The translations under genes and the position numbers were made by a program. The notes under the pieces are model-generated. The model was given only the letters and a program-made list of their open reading frames with translations, did not search any database and was not told the origin of the DNA. DNA of 45,928 bases from a bacterium (GTDB lineage Bacteria > CLD3 > SB21), in assembly GCA_008933615.1 (NCBI GenBank), contig WBUR01000034.1, forward strand, positions 1-45,928, read 5' to 3'. Position 1 is the stretch's first letter; each line of letters opens with the position of its first letter. This document shows positions 42,507 through 45,928 of this stretch, one piece after another.

Positions 42507-43220
42507 TCACGAACAGGAATTCCTTCGAATGAAGATAACGACTGCAGAAAGAAGAAGGACCTCGCCCAGGCCAAAAATTATCCAGTCAAACGTTACGGGA
42601 ATATAATTGAGACTGAGTTCAAACAGTTTCTTGTCGGCTGACAACTGCATCAGTTCCGCAAAGGAATAACGGCTGAAGATAAAACGGGTAAAATCCCGGG
42701 TAAAAGAAAAAATGACTGTCAGCGATCCGGCTACCAATAGAGTCCATTCCGGCGCAGAGACAATTACAGATTTATTTTTTTGGCCGTAATACAAAATGCC
42801 CGCGCTTAGAAAAACCATCGTCATGGACAAAATAATCGGAGCAATGACCGGCCCTACCCATACAATAGGGATTAGGAATAAAATATCCCATGTCAATAAT
42901 GATGACGGCCACCCGAGCAGCCATTTCAGAAAAACATAATAGAAAATATCCCATAGGGCGAAACAAAAAATGAAGTACGCCAGTTTTTCGGCCTTGTTTT
43001 TTCCGAGCAAGATCCCCATACTCAGCAGCATGATCAGTGTTGCCGCTTCTCTGAATATTTCGGTAACGGCAATGGTATAATCAACAGGAACCGGCGGAAA
43101 TTGGAATCCCTTCGGATAGTACAGGGCGCGAATGTAAACAACGACGGCGGATTCCATAAATCCCATTGCAACGCTGAAAATAGTAACCCAGCTTATTTTT
43201 TTAAGTAATGAAGAATGCAT
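42507..43220 (-). CDS. Multi-TM membrane protein of unknown function
   Basis: 237 residues, about seven helices. The N-terminal 'SWVTIFSVAMGFMESAVVVYIRALYYPKGFQFP' and 'FCFALWDIFYYVFLKWLLGWPSSLLTWDILFLIPIVWVGPV' are rich in aromatic and membrane-embedded charged residues (Glu, Asp), which suggests a channel or enzyme. No family name I can assign. Convergent with the peptidase gene; its start faces the 43221-43536 intergenic region. Confidence 0.7.
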   Translation of the reverse strand: MHSSLLKKISWVTIFSVAMGFMESAVVVYIRALYYPKGFQFPPVPVDYTIAVTEIFREAATLIMLLSMGILLGKNKAEKLAYFIFCFALWDIFYYVFLKWLLGWPSSLLTWDILFLIPIVWVGPVIAPIILSMTMVFLSAGILYYGQKNKSVIVSAPEWTLLVAGSLTVIFSFTRDFTRFIFSRYSFAELMQLSADKKLFELSLNYIPVTFDWIIFGLGEVLLLSAVVIFIRRNSCS

Positions 43221-43378
43221 ACGTCTTTAGGGTTCGTTCCTTAAAGTTAACGATCGTTATTTATTATTATCAAATAGAATTTATTGTAATTTTGTAACTA
43301 CTCAGTTCTCATAATGCTTTTCGGTTCATGGAGGATTAGCAGGAATCAAGATCGAAATGGGATTCAGAAAATACCGTT

Positions 43379-43446
43379 GTCATTCTGTAAGAATCTTTTT
43401 TTTGCAGCGCGCGATCTATGATTCAAAAAGTTTCTTACAGAATGAC
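43379..43446. repeat. Hairpin of the CATTCTG family in a divergent intergenic region
   Basis: GTCATTCTGTAAGAATCTTT pairs with AAAGTTTCTTACAGAATGAC. It sits between a gene starting leftward and one starting rightward, so it is not placed at a gene end and no TTGACA promoter of the cassette type follows. The rest of 43221-43536 holds AT-rich leader DNA with no gene. Confidence 0.75.
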
Positions 43447-43536
43447 GTGATCGGCATTTTGGGCTGACAGCAGACCAATTACATAGAGCCTTTAATTTTT
43501 TCTAAACTATACATCTTTTAATTCACCAGAAAGGTT

Positions 43537-44247
43537 ATGACATTGTCAACTGATCCGGTCATAGAAAAACGCCATTCCATCGTTCGTTCTTTTTTTCCGG
43601 GAACCGGAAAATCGTACGATACGGTTGTAAATGTTTTCTCCTTGGGATTGGATCGTTATTGGAAGCGCGCGATATATAAACGCGTCCCGCCATCCAAACG
43701 TATACTCGACCTCGCGTGCGGAACAGGGATCGTGACGTTGGGATTGTCAAAACGCCATCCGGAGGCGGAGATCATTGGCGTCGATATCACGGACGACTAT
43801 CTCGCCATTTATCAAAAACGAATTCAAAAAAACCATATCCGCGCGCAATTTATTTTAGGTAACGCCGAAGAAGTAAAATTAGACGGATTGTTCGATGCGG
43901 TTGTTTCATCCTATATTCCTAAATACGTTGACCCGGATATTTTACTTAAGAATATTTCCCCGCACATTCGCTCCGGCGGTGTGATTGTTCTGCACGATTT
44001 TACATTGCCGCCGAATCGTTTCATCCGATCTGTCTGGGCTATTTACAATCATATCATGAATTTCATCGGCATCCGTTTATTTCCGGAATGGAAAGAAGTG
44101 TTTGACGCCGGACTCACCCGCCTAATCCGCGAAACGCGTTGGTTTGAAACTTTCCCGGAAGCACTTGCCCGTCATGGGTTTACTAACATTCAAAAAAAAT
44201 ACCTGACCTTGGGCAGCGCAGGGATCATCCGGGCTGTGAAAAAGTGA
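43537..44247 (+). CDS. Class I SAM-dependent methyltransferase, UbiE-like
   Basis: 236 residues. SAM-binding motif 'ILDLACGTGIVTLGLS', 'IIGVDITDDYL' and 'FILGNAEEV' are the Rossmann-fold methyltransferase signature; 'YDTVVNVFSLGLDRYWKRAIY' and 'YIPKYVDPDILLKNISPHIRSGGVIVLHDFT' resemble the UbiE/MenG group that methylates quinone rings. The family's 'DRYN' region is loosely kept ('LDRYWKR'). A role in menaquinone or lipid methylation is likely but not proved. Monocistronic. Confidence 0.8.
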   Translation: MTLSTDPVIEKRHSIVRSFFPGTGKSYDTVVNVFSLGLDRYWKRAIYKRVPPSKRILDLACGTGIVTLGLSKRHPEAEIIGVDITDDYLAIYQKRIQKNHIRAQFILGNAEEVKLDGLFDAVVSSYIPKYVDPDILLKNISPHIRSGGVIVLHDFTLPPNRFIRSVWAIYNHIMNFIGIRLFPEWKEVFDAGLTRLIRETRWFETFPEALARHGFTNIQKKYLTLGSAGIIRAVKK

Positions 44248-44378
44248 ACAAATCGTAATATTTTTTCATTGCTTTCCCTCTCCTTTCGGATATATTTCAT
44301 TCACACTTATCCTTTGGTGCCGTAAACATTTTTGATCATTAATTATATTTTAAATTTATTTTAAAACAGGAGGATAAT

Positions 44379-45371
44379 ATGTCTTCGAAATTCTTTTTTA
44401 CAGCGGCCCTTTTTTTGTTAATTGCGGCGCATTCAGCGCAGGCTAAAATCTGGACTGTTGCACAACGGCCCGGTGCCAATTTCTCGGCTCTTTCAACGGC
44501 GGTGGGCTCCGCGTCAGTCTTGGCAGGGGATACTATTCTGGTTTCGGGTGGGAGTCTGAGTTACGTTGGATTTACAATCAGCAAACGGCTGACTATTATC
44601 GGTCCGGGTTATTTCCTTGGCGAAAACCCCGGCCAGGCAGACACTAATTCCGCAAGAATAAACAGCACCGTGAACGTCAATGCTCAGGGAACTATACTCA
44701 TGGGGTTGTATTTTGCCTTAGGTATTTACGTCAACGCGGATAATGTTACGATCTCACGGTGCCGAATGGGAACCAGCGGTGTCGGCACTTATCCTCTGTA
44801 TGTCTATGCCAAAGACAGCGTTATCATTCGACAGTGCTATATACATCAGGCAAGTTCTTATTACGGTGCAGTAAGCGTAGCGACCGGGAATACTCAGTTT
44901 TTGCTCCAGAATAATTATATCGAATATGCAGGCGGTAGCTCTTATACGGCAATTGATTTTGGCGCCTCCGTTACCGGAGATGTTTCAAATAATGTCATCA
45001 CAGGCGATATTAATATAAACACTGTCTCTTACAACAACAATATTCAGCGTTCAGGAACCTTTAACGGCAACGGCAGTGTCACACCTTTAAACAATATCGG
45101 AAATGGAGCACAATATCCTGCCGGTACCAATCAACAAGGCGTCACTATGACGACAGTTTTTGCTCCGAGCGGTACGAGCGATTCCAAATGGCAAATTCAG
45201 ACTCTGGGCCCTGCGGACAATACCGGTTTCGGCGGCGTGGATTGTGGTATGTTCGAGAATGGCGTAGGCCATGGCTACGTGTTATCAGGAATCCCGTCGA
45301 TTTATTTATTCGATGCCGCAGTCGGTGGATCAACGATAACGATCGACGTAAACGTCAAATCAAATAATTGA
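44379..45371 (+). CDS. Secreted parallel beta-helix-type protein
   Basis: 330 residues. Signal peptide 'FFFTAALFLLIAAHSAQA' after a strong ribosome site (ACAGGAGGATAAT). 'IWTVAQRPGANFSALSTAV' then repeating strands with Asn/Val ('NVTISRCRMGT', 'SVIIRQCYIHQA', 'QFLLQNNYIEYAG', 'DVSNNVITGDI') typical of right-handed beta-helix proteins such as pectate-lyase-like surface proteins. No catalytic residues evident; no C-terminal sorting domain seen. Possibly an adhesin or matrix protein, cotranscribed with the next secreted protein 36 bases downstream. Confidence 0.78.
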   Translation: MSSKFFFTAALFLLIAAHSAQAKIWTVAQRPGANFSALSTAVGSASVLAGDTILVSGGSLSYVGFTISKRLTIIGPGYFLGENPGQADTNSARINSTVNVNAQGTILMGLYFALGIYVNADNVTISRCRMGTSGVGTYPLYVYAKDSVIIRQCYIHQASSYYGAVSVATGNTQFLLQNNYIEYAGGSSYTAIDFGASVTGDVSNNVITGDININTVSYNNNIQRSGTFNGNGSVTPLNNIGNGAQYPAGTNQQGVTMTTVFAPSGTSDSKWQIQTLGPADNTGFGGVDCGMFENGVGHGYVLSGIPSIYLFDAAVGGSTITIDVNVKSNN

Positions 45372-45407
45372 CTTCGGCTACTCCATCAGACATTATAAAT
45401 AGATTTT

Positions 45408-45928
45408 ATGATAAAATTTATAACAGCTTTATTACTTTTGTTTTCATGTGTTCTTCGGGCGCAGAATATTACGTACGTCGAGTATTTTTTTGATTCCGAT
45501 CCGGGATTCAATAATGCGATTTCAATCCCATTTTCTGCTTCACCGACCGTCTCCATCACCAGCCACAGTATTTCTACAGCTGCGCTTGGCGGCGGATTTC
45601 ATACTTTTTACCTTCGCGCGAAAGATCAAAACGGGAATTGGTCGGTTTTGAATTCACGATCATTTTACAAAACGCCCGGTGGCGGCCCCGCTCTGCCTAA
45701 CGTAACAAAGCTGGAATATTTTATCGACAACGATCCCGGGTTTGGCGCTGCGACCAATGTGGCAATTACTCCGGGTACGAACGTTATTCAAAACGGTATT
45801 GTGGTAGACATTTCATCGGTTGCGGGTGGATTTCATACGTTGTATGTTCGTGCAAAAGACGCCAATGGAAACTGGTCGGTTTTGAATGCAAAAGCTTTTT
45901 ACAAAACGCCCGGTGGCGGCCCCGCTCT
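45408..45928 (+). CDS. Secreted tandem-repeat protein, cut by window end
   Basis: Frame open from ATG 45408 to the window end (173 codons so far). Signal peptide 'KFITALLLLFSCVLRAQ'. A 78-residue repeat follows: 'VEYFFDSDPGFNNA' ... 'GGGFHTFYLRAKDQNGNWS' ... 'FYKTPGGGPA', then the second copy 'LEYFIDNDPGFGAA' ... 'GGFHTLYVRAKDANGNWS' ... 'FYKTPGGGPA'. At the DNA level the TACAAAACGCCCGGTGGCGG block recurs exactly 234 bases apart. Such YFxDxDPG repeat proteins are exported surface proteins in FCB bacteria. The number of repeats and the C-terminus are unknown because the gene runs off the window. Confidence 0.8.
   Translation, partial: MIKFITALLLLFSCVLRAQNITYVEYFFDSDPGFNNAISIPFSASPTVSITSHSISTAALGGGFHTFYLRAKDQNGNWSVLNSRSFYKTPGGGPALPNVTKLEYFIDNDPGFGAATNVAITPGTNVIQNGIVVDISSVAGGFHTLYVRAKDANGNWSVLNAKAFYKTPGGGPA

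Noticed and set aside
43379-43446. Hairpins as plain intrinsic terminators
   Set aside because: The copy at 43379 is in a divergent intergenic region rather than at a gene end. Others could still stop transcription, but their conservation exceeds that need.

Overview
The window looks like chromosomal DNA from a Gram-negative bacterium of the Bacteroidota/Chlorobiota-Ignavibacteria (FCB) sphere. This is inferred from many Sec-type lipoproteins, a DPP-IV-like S9 peptidase, secreted repeat proteins, LytS/LytTR and AraC-type sensors, GH130 enzymes, small stand-alone DUF enzymes and abundant intergenic palindromes. The phylum cannot be fixed: no rRNA, tRNA or ribosomal protein gene was seen. Almost all genes lie on the + strand, as many short, loosely grouped units. 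A promoter form recurs: TTGACA, 17 bases, then TACATT or a close variant.

Region by region. (1) 1-2850: an AT-rich DNA methyltransferase with a Zn-ribbon and a nuclease-like C-terminus, followed by the 5' stump of a methionine aminopeptidase gene. (2) 2980-9420: small accessory enzymes (DUF1801, DinB/DUF1572, DUF4256, MOSC, alpha/beta hydrolase, TMEM175-type channel), with a scar where two acetyltransferase genes were joined out of frame near 4460. (3) 9526-13933: a LytS-type kinase, LytTR regulator, membrane AraC-type regulator and secreted metallo-beta-lactamase-fold hydrolase. (4) 14329-19420: lipoproteins, an ankyrin protein, an outer-membrane barrel and a VOC protein, separated by dense palindromic repeat nests. 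(5) 19420-31497: an EamA exporter, then an accessory island. In it, a SIR2-like protein with a 4-TM membrane protein, and separately a HEPN-like protein, each sit between a repeated hairpin-promoter-leader cassette and a DUF4920-like lipoprotein gene. One lipoprotein copy is truncated. Between the two units lies a four-gene GT4/GH130 cluster that probably makes or remodels a mannoside glycan. (6) 31612-44250: housekeeping and stress-type genes, including VOC, GNAT, an ECF sigma factor, a cysteine-synthase-like enzyme, an intradiol dioxygenase-like lipoprotein, a PaiB-like protein, a DPP-IV peptidase and a methyltransferase. (7) 44379 to the end: two secreted surface proteins, the last with 78-residue tandem repeats and running off the window.

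The most unusual signal is the cassette seen at 17271, 20490, 29452 and 29686, with a worn fifth copy near 16564. It consists of a long hairpin, then TTGACA-N17-TACATT, a conserved 5' leader and a start codon, and it stands in front of unrelated genes. Two copies are paired with paralogous lipoprotein genes around different probable defence cargos (SIR2 plus membrane protein; HEPN). This suggests a repeated expression/insertion site for accessory genes. Calling these cargos defence genes is inference from protein families and context, not demonstrated.
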